Positions 1-7,440 of a stretch of 64,000 bases of DNA are shown piece by piece. A model generated the notes under the pieces. It worked only from the letters and a program-made list of their open reading frames with translations. It ran no database searches and was not told the DNA's origin. The DNA lies in assembly GCA_026003495.1 (NCBI GenBank), contig BPHK01000001.1, positions 558,001-622,000 of the forward strand. Direction: 5' to 3'. This DNA is from Candidatus Kapaibacterium sp. Its GTDB lineage: Bacteria; Bacteroidota; Ignavibacteria; Kapaibacteriales; NICIL-2. The translations under genes and the position numbers were made by a program. Numbering within the stretch: the first letter of the stretch is position 1; each line of letters opens with the position of its first letter.

Positions 1-334
1 AGCGGTAGAGCACGCCAACGTTCTGCCGATGTCCTCCATGACCGAGCAAGCCACTCCATCCAGGCAAATAGCGCAGAAGCCGCCGCATCGCGCTATCGTT
101 TTCGATTTCCTGGACGGCCAGCACATCTGCGTTGCTCTGGGCGATGAGCTGTGCGATTGCAGCATAGTCTTCCTCTGCTCTCGGTTTCTGTTCTGGCTCG
201 ATGCCGTCGCCGAGCCATTCAATGTTGAACGTTCCAATTGTGACGGTCCTGGTCGAAGTTTGCGTGGCGCTGCAGCCTGAATAGGCAGCGACCACACAGC
301 CGAGTAACACTGCAACTTGGATTCGCCGATGCAT
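1..334 (-). CDS. Endonuclease/exonuclease/phosphatase-family lipoprotein (3' end off window)
   Basis: The minus-strand frame runs from the ATG at 332-334 to the window edge without a stop, giving the first 111 residues. The start has a hydrophobic leader with a lipobox-like end (YSGC, Cys21), so the product is probably a lipoprotein. Next comes the EEP-fold signature: TIGTFNIEWL at residues 32-41 (the Asn of the active site) and VLAVQEIE at 71-78 (the metal-binding Glu). EEP enzymes cleave phosphodiesters or phosphomonoesters in DNA, inositides or lipids; the substrate cannot be told from this part. A TAAGTTTGC promoter-like box lies 42 nt upstream. The gene is divergent from ispD. Family assignment is solid; the C-terminal His and Asp residues are outside the window. 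Confidence 0.8.
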   Translation of the reverse strand, partial: MHRRIQVAVLLGCVVAAYSGCSATQTSTRTVTIGTFNIEWLGDGIEPEQKPRAEEDYAAIAQLIAQSNADVLAVQEIENDSAMRRLLRYLPGWSGLLGHGGHRQNVGVLYR

Positions 335-367
335 TGGTGGTTGAAGAATGCTTGAACGGACAATGCG

Positions 368-376
368 GCAAACTTA
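368..376 (-). promoter_or_regulatory. TAnnTTTG-type -7 box (TAAGTTTGC) for the EEP lipoprotein gene
   Basis: The minus strand reads TAAGTTTGC starting 42 nt before the ATG at 334. It fits the TAnnTTTG(C) box found at a similar distance before many other genes in this window. No clear -33 element is visible. Confidence 0.5.
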
Positions 377-429
377 GGGCATCGCCAGCTGCTGGTAATT
401 TTGAGCCATCCATCGGTGTTCTGGTGGCT

Positions 430-1122
430 ATGCGAACAACTATCATCATCCCTGCTGCTGGCAGTGGGCAGCGCTTTGGCGGTGAGCTCCCCAAGCAGTA
501 TCGCCTCCTGGGAGGAATCCCTGTCATTGTTCGGACGGTTGCCGCTCTCCTTGCTGTATGTGAGCATTCGCCAGTTGTGGTTGCTGTTGATGTTCGATGG
601 GCCAGCTATGCTAAGCGTCTGTTCGCAGACGTTGGACTTGCCGAGCGCGTTGCGGTCATCAACGGCGGCAGTACTCGACAAGAATCAGTATCCAATGCCC
701 TGGAGCATCCTGCCGCTGGCGATGCAGAGTTGATTATCGTGCATGATGCTGTGCGCCCGTTTGTTTCGCCTCCGTTGCTTCGGCGCGTCCTCGATGGAGC
801 CGAGCGTGAGGGGGCGGCAGTGCCTGTGGTGCCTCCGAAAGATACTGTCAAACTCCTCGACCACGAACGTCGTGTCGAATCAACACTCCCGCGCTCTCGC
901 ATCGGAATGGCGCAGACTCCCCAAGCATTTGAGCGGAGTATTATCGCCGACGCACATCGCCAGGCTGCAGGCGATCGGTTCGAGGCAACCGACGATGCGA
1001 GTGTGGTCGAGTATGCAGGCTATCCGGTCCTTGCGGTGGAGGGCGAGGAATCCAACATCAAAATCACAACACCGCTCGATTGGCTCCTGGCAGAGCAATT
1101 GTTAGCTCAAGAGGAATCCTAG
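430..1122 (+). CDS. ispD: 2-C-methyl-D-erythritol 4-phosphate cytidylyltransferase
   Basis: IspD makes CDP-methylerythritol from MEP and CTP in the cytosolic non-mevalonate isoprenoid pathway. The 230-residue product has the usual family length. The N-terminal CTP-binding loop PAAGSGQRFGG is at residues 8-18 with the Lys of LPKQY just after it, HDAVRP is at 105-110, and AQTPQAF follows later. I chose the ATG at 430 because the protein then begins directly with the nucleotide-binding strand; the frame stays open upstream to 334 but that stretch does not look like IspD. recO starts 2 nt after the stop, so the two are probably cotranscribed. No frame or residue anomaly seen. Confidence 0.95.
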   Translation: MRTTIIIPAAGSGQRFGGELPKQYRLLGGIPVIVRTVAALLAVCEHSPVVVAVDVRWASYAKRLFADVGLAERVAVINGGSTRQESVSNALEHPAAGDAELIIVHDAVRPFVSPPLLRRVLDGAEREGAAVPVVPPKDTVKLLDHERRVESTLPRSRIGMAQTPQAFERSIIADAHRQAAGDRFEATDDASVVEYAGYPVLAVEGEESNIKITTPLDWLLAEQLLAQEES

Positions 1123-1124
1123 CG

Positions 1125-1883
1125 ATGCTTGTTCGGACCAATGCCATCGTACTTCGGCGGTTGCGCTATAGCGATACGAGCATCATTGCAACGCTTCTGA
1201 CAGAGGGACGTGGTGTCGAAAGCGTCCTGGCCAAAGGTGCACGGTCGCCGAGGAGTCGGCTGGCAGCGGTGCTGGAGCCACTCGAACAAATCGAAGTGCA
1301 ATACTACGTCAAGCCCGGGCGGGAACTCCAGCTTCTCCGAACCGCAGAACGCACACGGTTACGGCGCTCAATCCAATCAAGTTTTGAACACACCGTCGCT
1401 GCGCTGCGCATCGCCGAACTTGTCTTGTGCTTGGAGCTACCCGGACATCCTCACGCCGAGGTGTTCAAGCTTGTCGAGGAGACCCTCGCAGTGCTCGATG
1501 CCGCGCAGTCGGCAGCCGCGTTCCCTGTTGCGTTTGCGTTGCGCTATGCTGCGGTCCACGGATTCTCGTTGCAGTTGGATGTCCACGATGCGCTCCCGCC
1601 AGTCAACCACCAGTCACAGCCGTACATTCTCCGTCTCGACCGAGGCACGTTTGAGCCCGCCGTGCTTGACCTTGCGCATCGAGGATCGCACGCAGACGAT
1701 GTATCGAGCATCGGTACCCACACCGTGGAGCGCAGAACACTTGCGGCGCTGCAGACACTTGGCCGGACGCCGCTGGAGCGCCTTGGAGATCAGCAGTTCG
1801 AATCCAGCGTGCTTGAAGAGTGCAGAGGTATCGTCGAGCGCTATTTGGAATTTCATTTCGAGCGGCGATTGCGGCGGGGATGA
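1125..1883 (+). CDS. recO: DNA repair protein RecO
   Basis: RecO helps load RecA at gaps through RecR and SSB in the RecF pathway. The 252-residue product starts with the family's OB-fold: VRTNAIVLRRLRYSDTS near residues 3-19, then EGRGVESVLAKGAR and the PLEQIEVQYY segment. A helical C-terminal domain follows. I do not see the zinc-binding cysteines that some RecO proteins carry. The ATG at 1125 is preceded by a GAGG sequence inside the end of ispD, 2 nt after the ispD stop, so translation is probably coupled. The stop lies 5 nt from the end of the convergent hydrolase-like gene. Confidence 0.9.
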   Translation: MLVRTNAIVLRRLRYSDTSIIATLLTEGRGVESVLAKGARSPRSRLAAVLEPLEQIEVQYYVKPGRELQLLRTAERTRLRRSIQSSFEHTVAALRIAELVLCLELPGHPHAEVFKLVEETLAVLDAAQSAAAFPVAFALRYAAVHGFSLQLDVHDALPPVNHQSQPYILRLDRGTFEPAVLDLAHRGSHADDVSSIGTHTVERRTLAALQTLGRTPLERLGDQQFESSVLEECRGIVERYLEFHFERRLRRG

Positions 1884-1888
1884 ACGCG

Positions 1889-2621
1889 CTACTCTGCTGC
1901 GAAGGTCCCGTAGATGATGTTGCGTGCCATGGCTAACTCATCGGGTGCGATTGTGTCGGGGCGGCGCTCGTAACTGAGTGCGATGACTTTGTAGCCGAAC
2001 TGTTTGAGGAGTTGCTCCGTTTGACGGAATCGGACGCGGAGCGCTGCAGAAATTCCTCCGCCGATCGTCAGCAGCACTTTCGTTCGTGTTGATGCAGTAC
2101 TAAAGCGGTCGCTCGATTCGAGGCTGGAGCCAAGGAGGACACCGGAAAGTGCCAGAACAGCATTGAGCGGATAGCCACACCGCACCATGTACTCGAGCAC
2201 AAGACAGCCGCCATCGGCAAACCCAAAGAGCGAGACCTCCTCGATCGAGATATGGTCGGCAAGGCGGAGGCACAGCTGTTCGAGCGCTGCTAAGGCTGAA
2301 CTCCAGGTAGGGATGCTGGGTTTCCAGTGGAGAATCAAATGCTTCTTTGGGATACCAGAACGTGGAGTACTCCGGTGCACCAAGTGCAATGATTGCGACG
2401 TTGCCAGCGTCTTCGTGCGCCAGGAGAGACTGCCCAAGCCTGATAAAACGCTCAGGGCTACTTGTACGGTTGTGCACACACACGATTGCTGATCGAGCTT
2501 GTTCGGGATCGGTCCCGAGGGCGTAAACGGGAAACTCGTAGCGATTGACCTGGAGCTCGTTCCAGAGTCGCGGTTGATCAGGAAGTCGTAGCACGTTGTT
2601 CGATGCAGTCTGTTGATCCAT
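1889..2621 (-). pseudogene. Frameshifted phospholipase/carboxylesterase-like alpha/beta hydrolase without catalytic residues
   Basis: The 5' part (ATG at 2621 or in-frame start at 2645) encodes the start of a carboxylesterase-type hydrolase up to TQHPYL. The homologous sequence then continues as SSALAALEQL in the +1 frame down to the stop at 1889. The switch is best placed near 2303-2304, where dropping one base of the GG on the coding strand restores PYLSSALAALEQL. The usual nucleophile motif GFSxGG reads GFADGG (Ser to Ala). The segments that normally hold the catalytic Asp and His read IGGGISAALR and RRPDTI, so those residues also seem lost. Either this is a decaying gene or an inactive homologue whose frame is broken by a sequence error. 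It converges on recO with 5 nt between them. Confidence 0.7.
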
Positions 2622-2757
2622 CACTGCATGCAGAGGATGCCTCATATGCAGTATCGGCGGCTGGTGTCAATTCTGAAATGCTGCTGCAAAGCACTCCAAG
2701 GTATGATTGCCATCGAAACGTGCTATGGAGAGAGACCTAACCGACTACGCAAAACCC

Positions 2758-2765
2758 TAACTTTG
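2758..2765 (+). promoter_or_regulatory. TAACTTTG promoter box, possible leaderless start
   Basis: TAACTTTG lies only 15 nt before the ATG of the small lipoprotein gene, against about 30-46 nt for most other boxes of this type here. If it is used, the transcript would begin at or near the ATG, and no ribosome binding site is seen there. Confidence 0.4.
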
Positions 2766-2772
2766 GGAACGT

Positions 2773-3258
2773 ATGCACCATATCACTCTTGCAGGAAAGC
2801 TGCCGTATGCCCTTGTGTGCATTGTTGCTGCCGTCCTGGTGGGAGGTTGCAGCACGACGCACGTGGTAATCCATCGCCACCAGCTCGACAGTGCTTCCCT
2901 TGCAAGACTGAACGTGCTGCTCGAAGGTGCAGATGTTGAAGTGGAGCTGCGCGGGGGTGCAACCTCACCGGCACTCCAGCAGCGCCGTCGCGCTCGACTG
3001 ACAGCGCGGGCGCTTGAATTGGCCGGTGAGCGCGATACGCTTGCAATCCCGTTGGAATATGTTGCAACGGTTCGAGGAAGTGATCCCCGTAGCGGAAGCA
3101 GAGTTGCAGTGGGAAGTGTCGGTGGGTTTTTCATCGGGACAGCACTGGGAATTTTCCTGACCCCAGCAGCACCGCTGCAAATTGGCGTCCTGGGCGCTCT
3201 CTGTGGATTGACGGCTGCAGCGCTCATCAGCGAGCAATTCCTCCTCCGATTTGAGTGA
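2773..3258 (+). CDS. Hypothetical lipoprotein with glycine-rich membrane segments
   Basis: I do not recognise the family. The 161-residue product starts with a hydrophobic leader ending VGGC (Cys26), a clear lipobox, so it should be an acylated envelope protein. Residues about 50-100 are charged and contain an Arg-rich stretch (LQQRRRARL). The C-terminal half has two hydrophobic Gly/Ala-rich segments (VGSVGGFFIGTALGIFL and GVLGALCGLTAAAL), as in small glycine-zipper envelope proteins. It is a monocistronic-looking gene between a divergent hydrolase remnant and uppP. The ATG follows a TAACTTTG box by 15 nt, which suggests a very short or absent 5' leader. Confidence 0.6.
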   Translation: MHHITLAGKLPYALVCIVAAVLVGGCSTTHVVIHRHQLDSASLARLNVLLEGADVEVELRGGATSPALQQRRRARLTARALELAGERDTLAIPLEYVATVRGSDPRSGSRVAVGSVGGFFIGTALGIFLTPAAPLQIGVLGALCGLTAAALISEQFLLRFE

Positions 3259-3290
3259 TTGCTCAACATGGGGCGGCGCCATCATCCTTG

Positions 3291-3298
3291 TAACTTTG
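3291..3298 (+). promoter_or_regulatory. TAACTTTG promoter box for the uppP operon
   Basis: TAACTTTGC starts 40 nt before the uppP ATG, in the 72-nt gap after the small lipoprotein gene. Position and sequence fit the recurrent -7 box of this window and mark the likely start of the uppP-tatD-upp-menG operon. Confidence 0.55.
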
Positions 3299-3330
3299 CT
3301 CCCTGCTTATGAAAATCGCACAGCATCTCC

Positions 3331-4173
3331 ATGTCTATTCTCCTTGCAGTCCTGCTGGGCTTGATCCAGGGCTTGACAGAGTTCATTCCCATCAGTAGCA
3401 CCGCACATATGACAATCTTTGGGCACCTGAGCGGCATGCTCGATCTCCGTCGTCCGGAGCAGTGGACGGCTACGATGGCTGTAGTACAGCTTGGGACGCT
3501 GCTTGCCGTGCTTGTTTACTTTGCGAGTGACATCCGTTCGATCGCCACAGCAATGGCGGTCGAAACATTTCGGGAGCGGAAGCAGCCGTTTGCGCAATCG
3601 CCCCTTGCACGGCTGGGCTGGCTCATTGTCGTTGGCAGTGTGCCGATCGGGGTGCTTGGGCTTGCGTTTCGCACGATCATCGAAGGGAACCTCACAAAAG
3701 ATCCATTGATCATCGCAGTGATGCTCGTTGCAGTTGCGGTAGTGATGCTCGTTGCGGATCGGCGGAGGGGAGTACGTCCGATAGAATCGCTCTCCATCAC
3801 CGATGCGCTCATTATCGGTGTAGCGCAGGCACTAGCGCTAATCCCTGGGTCATCACGCTCTGGGACGACCATCAGTGCCGGAATGCTCATTGGCATCGAG
3901 CGAGCGGCGGCAGCCCGATTTTCATTCTTGCTCAGTATCCCTGCACTCCTTGCTAGTGGTATGCTGGAACTTGTGCATGCACTTCGGGTGCTTCCGCTCA
4001 ATGACCTTTGGCTGCTGAGCATCGCCACGTTGACCGCAGCGCTCAGTGGCTACGTTTCGATTGCATTCTTGCTTGCCTACCTTCGGCGACACTCGTTAGC
4101 CGTGTTCGCGGTGTACCGAATTGGCTTGGCTGTGGGCATTGGTGGACTGATTGCGAGCCGATTGCTACAATGA
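3331..4173 (+). CDS. uppP: Undecaprenyl-diphosphatase UppP (BacA)
   Basis: UppP removes a phosphate from undecaprenyl diphosphate to recycle the lipid carrier of peptidoglycan and other glycans; it is an integral inner-membrane enzyme. The 280-residue product has both signature regions: GLIQGLTEFIPISSTAH near residues 10-26 and PGSSRSGTT at 172-180, with several hydrophobic helices. It is the first gene of a tightly packed operon (31 nt to tatD), preceded by a TAACTTTG box. Nothing unusual in length or residues. Confidence 0.95.
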   Translation: MSILLAVLLGLIQGLTEFIPISSTAHMTIFGHLSGMLDLRRPEQWTATMAVVQLGTLLAVLVYFASDIRSIATAMAVETFRERKQPFAQSPLARLGWLIVVGSVPIGVLGLAFRTIIEGNLTKDPLIIAVMLVAVAVVMLVADRRRGVRPIESLSITDALIIGVAQALALIPGSSRSGTTISAGMLIGIERAAAARFSFLLSIPALLASGMLELVHALRVLPLNDLWLLSIATLTAALSGYVSIAFLLAYLRRHSLAVFAVYRIGLAVGIGGLIASRLLQ

Positions 4174-4203
4174 TTTGCAGCATTCTCCGTTACGAGCGCT
4201 GCT

Positions 4204-5637
4204 ATGGTTGATACCCACGCGCACATTGATACAGAAGCTTTCGATACCGATCGTGACGCGGTGCTCCAGCGAGCACGGGCAGCAGGCATCGAAGCGATCA
4301 TCATCCCTGCCATCACGATTGAACGCACAGATGTGGCCGAGCAGCTTGTGGCAGAATACCCATGGATTTATCGCGCCGTCGGCATTCACCCACACCACGC
4401 AGCAAGCGCAACACCTGCACTATTGGAGCAAGTCGAACGTAGCGTTACAGCCCCGAAAGTTGTCGCCGTCGGTGAGATTGGATTGGACTACTACTACGAC
4501 TATGCACCCCCTGCAGTGCAGCGTGAGGTCTTCCGCACGCAGCTCCGAATTGCAAAGCACGCAGGCATGCCGGTCATCATCCACAATCGCCAGGCAGACG
4601 GCGATGTCCTCGAGCTGCTCGAGCAAGAGCAAGACGGCAGTCTTCGAGGCGTCCTCCACTGCTTTTCGTCGCCACTTCCTGTCCTTGAACGTGCACTCGC
4701 GCTTGGGTTCTGCGTTTCGTTCACTGGTAACATAACGTTCCGGCGATGGTCGGATGTTGAGCTCCTGCGCGCTGTACCGAGCGATCGGTTCATGCTCGAG
4801 ACCGATTCGCCGTACATGACTCCAGAGCCGCACCGTGGCAAGCGAAACGAACCTGCATTTGTTCGCATGATTGCTGAGCGCCTTGCTGTAATCCGCCAAA
4901 CAACCATTGAAGAAATTGTGATGACCACCACTGCAACTGCAAAGCGGCTATTCAACCTTGCAGTCATCGGCATGCTCGTTTTCCTGGCGACTGTTGGAGC
5001 TGCTCACCCAGCACAGCAAGACCAGGAGACAGATTCCGCAGAGTTTGAATACGTTCATCCCTATCCACGGGTCGTTGGTTTCGGTGGGCTTGTTGGACCG
5101 AATACAATTGTCGAGACGCAAACGTTCGAAGCACTCAACCGCACCCAACCACTTTCCTACGAGGGCATTCCTGCCTTCGGCGGACTTGCCGTCTGGGAAC
5201 TCACCGACCGGCTGATGGTGGAAGCTGCGTACCTCTACTCGGTCAACCGCAAAGTGGTCTATGATCCAGTCACAAACCCTTATGGACAGCGGAACCCCGA
5301 TAGCTACCACTTTCTCGAGCTCGGTGCACGCTGGATGCTCAATCCCTACAGCCGTGTTGTGTTTTACGGTTTTGGAGGGGCTGGAAGTGTATGGATTAGT
5401 CGCGATGGATCACCGCTGAGTGCTCCGAACATCTGTATAACACCAGGCATTGGGCTGTTCATCAACATTCCGACTCCGTATGGGATGATTGTCCCAGGTG
5501 GAGAGTGGCGGCTCAATTTCATGCTTGCCGATGAGCGGCGCTTTGTCACGATGAGCAACGGCGAGCGCTACATTGCGACGATTTCGACATTTTTTTCAAT
5601 CCCGCGCTTTACGCTGCTGTACTTCCCGAAGTGGTAG
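4204..5637 (+). CDS. tatD: TatD-family DNase fused in frame to a secreted barrel-like protein
   Basis: Residues 1-252 are a complete TatD metal-dependent hydrolase: HxH at 5-7, Glu91 (GEIGLDYYYD), His127 (IIHNR), His152 (LHCFS) and Asp201 (ETDSPY), ending TTATAKRLFNL as TatD proteins normally do. No stop follows. The frame runs on through a hydrophobic stretch (AVIGMLVFLATVGAA, about 253-267) that looks like a signal peptide core. About 200 beta-rich, aromatic-rich residues then follow, ending LLYFPKW, as in a small outer-membrane barrel or a periplasmic beta protein. A single 477-residue polypeptide would join a cytosolic nuclease to an exported domain. The alternative is a separate in-frame start at 4921 (separate entry). 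upp begins 3 nt after the stop. Confidence 0.8.
   Translation: MVDTHAHIDTEAFDTDRDAVLQRARAAGIEAIIIPAITIERTDVAEQLVAEYPWIYRAVGIHPHHAASATPALLEQVERSVTAPKVVAVGEIGLDYYYDYAPPAVQREVFRTQLRIAKHAGMPVIIHNRQADGDVLELLEQEQDGSLRGVLHCFSSPLPVLERALALGFCVSFTGNITFRRWSDVELLRAVPSDRFMLETDSPYMTPEPHRGKRNEPAFVRMIAERLAVIRQTTIEEIVMTTTATAKRLFNLAVIGMLVFLATVGAAHPAQQDQETDSAEFEYVHPYPRVVGFGGLVGPNTIVETQTFEALNRTQPLSYEGIPAFGGLAVWELTDRLMVEAAYLYSVNRKVVYDPVTNPYGQRNPDSYHFLELGARWMLNPYSRVVFYGFGGAGSVWISRDGSPLSAPNICITPGIGLFINIPTPYGMIVPGGEWRLNFMLADERRFVTMSNGERYIATISTFFSIPRFTLLYFPKW
4921..5637 (+). CDS. Possible nested in-frame gene: secreted barrel-like protein with its own signal peptide
   Basis: An ATG at 4921 (Met240 of the TatD frame) would start a 238-residue protein. 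Its first nine residues, MTTTATAKR, supply the basic n-region. LFNLAVIGMLVFLATVGAA forms the hydrophobic core, with a cleavage site plausible around AHPA-QQ. The same codons form the conserved C-terminal tail of TatD. A GAAGAA stretch about 7-12 nt upstream could act as a weak ribosome binding site. The mature part is rich in Tyr, Phe, Pro and Gly with alternating strands; I do not recognise a family. Whether this is made separately or only as the TatD fusion cannot be decided here. Confidence 0.45.
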   Translation: MTTTATAKRLFNLAVIGMLVFLATVGAAHPAQQDQETDSAEFEYVHPYPRVVGFGGLVGPNTIVETQTFEALNRTQPLSYEGIPAFGGLAVWELTDRLMVEAAYLYSVNRKVVYDPVTNPYGQRNPDSYHFLELGARWMLNPYSRVVFYGFGGAGSVWISRDGSPLSAPNICITPGIGLFINIPTPYGMIVPGGEWRLNFMLADERRFVTMSNGERYIATISTFFSIPRFTLLYFPKW

Positions 5638-5640
5638 AAC

Positions 5641-6261
5641 ATGCTGATCGTCGTTGAGCACCCGCTTTGTTCGCACGATATTGCGATCGTACGTGATCGG
5701 CGAAGCGATAGTGCAACGTTCCGCCGCGCGATGCACCGCATTGGGCTTCACGTCTGTCTTGCAGCAACGCAGCATCTTCCGACCCAGCCAACGAACGTGG
5801 AAACTCCACTTGAGGAAGCGACGTGCTCGATTGTTGCGCGACCGATCGTTGCGGTGGCAATTCTCCGAGCAGGGCTAATGCTGCTGGAGCCAATGCTGGA
5901 GCTGGTGCCGGGAGCACGTGTAGGCTATCTCGGGCTGCGGCGTGACGAAGCCACGTTGCAACCAGAGCAGTACTACCGCCGGTTACCGCCACTCGATGAA
6001 CGCTCGAGCGTCGTGCTGCTCGATCCGATGGTTGCCACAGGTGGGAGTGCAGCTGCGGCAGTAGAGGTATTGCTCGAGTCCGGCGCGCGTGATATTACGC
6101 TTGCGTGTGTGTTAGCAGCTCCCGAGGGTATTGCGCGGCTGTCTGCCAGTTATCCAGCGCTGCGGATTGTCACTGCAGCGATTGATCGCGAGCTCGACCA
6201 GCGCGGGTATATTCGCCCCGGTCTTGGCGATGCAGGCGACCGTGCCTTTGGAACGGAATAA
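5641..6261 (+). CDS. upp: Uracil phosphoribosyltransferase
   Basis: Upp salvages uracil to UMP with PRPP in the cytosol. The 206-residue product has the PRPP loop LLDPMVATGGSA near residue 130 and the uracil-binding C-terminal region YIRPGLGDAGDRAFGT, ending at the family's usual place. The ATG lies 3 nt after the stop of the tatD fusion and the next start is 16 nt downstream, so it sits inside an operon. Family identification is firm. Confidence 0.95.
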   Translation: MLIVVEHPLCSHDIAIVRDRRSDSATFRRAMHRIGLHVCLAATQHLPTQPTNVETPLEEATCSIVARPIVAVAILRAGLMLLEPMLELVPGARVGYLGLRRDEATLQPEQYYRRLPPLDERSSVVLLDPMVATGGSAAAAVEVLLESGARDITLACVLAAPEGIARLSASYPALRIVTAAIDRELDQRGYIRPGLGDAGDRAFGTE

Positions 6262-6277
6262 TGGTGTAACGATAGCA

Positions 6278-6748
6278 ATGGCAGCGCAGCGTTCGATACT
6301 CCGTGCACAGTTTCGATCCTTCGCCGCGGCTATGGTGCGGGTTGTTCCCTGGCTCTGGCTGGGAATCGCTGTTGGCATTTCCTTGATCGAAACCCCAATA
6401 CGTTTCCGCACTCCACCGATTACGCGCGATGGTGCTGCGATGCTCGGCGTGGCGATCTTTCATGCGCTGGCGTACGTTGAGCTTTGCTTGCTTGTTCTGC
6501 TGATGGCGGCAGCAATACTGTTGCAAGGGAAAGCATTGATGATTGCCGTTGGTGGACTCGGGCTCATCGTGGGTGCCGAGCATGCGATCGTTGTTCCTCT
6601 CCTTGCGGTGCGGGCGAAGCTTTTGCTGGAAGGCATTCAGCCAGGGCCATCGAGTGTCCACGCGTGGGCAACGGCATTCGAAGCGGCGAAGATGCTTCTC
6701 TTGGTGCTGATCGGTTGGATCGGACAACGAGGATCGAAAGAGCAATGA
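6278..6748 (+). CDS. Small multi-pass membrane protein (DUF4149/TMEM205-like)
   Basis: The 156-residue product has about four hydrophobic helices: VVPWLWLGIAVGISL, MLGVAIFHALAYVELCLLVL, ALMIAVGGLGLIVG and a last one around KMLLLVLIGWIG. Size and pattern resemble the DUF4149 group, but this is a topology-based guess and no function can be given. I chose the ATG at 6278 because the open frame upstream overlaps upp. Its stop overlaps the menG start (ATGA, 6745-6748), so translation is coupled to the methyltransferase gene. Confidence 0.6.
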   Translation: MAAQRSILRAQFRSFAAAMVRVVPWLWLGIAVGISLIETPIRFRTPPITRDGAAMLGVAIFHALAYVELCLLVLLMAAAILLQGKALMIAVGGLGLIVGAEHAIVVPLLAVRAKLLLEGIQPGPSSVHAWATAFEAAKMLLLVLIGWIGQRGSKEQ

Positions 6749-7440
6749 GCGCTACTGTCGAGCAGATGTTCGCTCGCATCGCAAAGCGCTACGACCGCGC
6801 GAACACGCTGATCACTGTGGGGTTGCACCGCCGTTGGCGTCGGCGCGCTGTCCGGCTCAGTGGCGCAGAGTGCGGCATGCACGTGCTCGATTGTGCAACG
6901 GGGACGGGTGACTTTGCAATCGAATTCCTCCGTGTGGTTGGACCGTCGGGGCGAGTCGTCGCCGCTGATATCTGCCAGCCGATGCTCGATGTGTTCCGGT
7001 GCAAGGTTGAGCGTGGGTACCCGAACCTCACGATCGAGGCTGCGGACATGCTCGCCTTGCCCTATGCGGATGCGACGTTCGATATTGTCAGTTGCGGCTA
7101 TGGCGTTCGCAACGCCGATGATCCGTTCTGTGCGCTTGCGGAGATGGCGCGTGTGGCAAAGCCTGGGGGGCGCGTTGTGATTCTGGAAACTGGGATGCCG
7201 CAGCATCCTCTTCTGGGAGCATTGCACGCACTCTATACGCGCCGCATTGTGCCCATGATTGGCGAGCTTGTCACTGGGGACCGGAGTGCATACGAGTACT
7301 TACCTCGGACTGCAGCTGCATTTCCTTCTGGGGAAGCGTTTGTGGCGATGATGGCTGATACTGCTGCGTTCACACGTATTGATGCATACCCACTCCTGGG
7401 AGGAGCTTCGTACATTTACGTTGGCGTCAAGCGTAGCTGA
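6745..7440 (+). CDS. menG: Demethylmenaquinone methyltransferase (MenG/UbiE)
   Basis: This SAM-dependent enzyme methylates demethylmenaquinone, the last step of menaquinone synthesis. The 231-residue product has the family N-terminus (VEQMFARIAKRYDRAN), the SAM motif I VLDCATGTGDFA near residue 50, a later GYGVRNADD, and EMARVAKPGGRVVILETG. It overlaps the preceding membrane gene by 4 nt. Its 3' end overlaps the convergent nucleotidyltransferase by 14 nt. With the MenA-like prenyltransferase fusion at 20.8 kb it suggests menaquinone-based respiration. Confidence 0.92.
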   Translation: MSATVEQMFARIAKRYDRANTLITVGLHRRWRRRAVRLSGAECGMHVLDCATGTGDFAIEFLRVVGPSGRVVAADICQPMLDVFRCKVERGYPNLTIEAADMLALPYADATFDIVSCGYGVRNADDPFCALAEMARVAKPGGRVVILETGMPQHPLLGALHALYTRRIVPMIGELVTGDRSAYEYLPRTAAAFPSGEAFVAMMADTAAFTRIDAYPLLGGASYIYVGVKRS

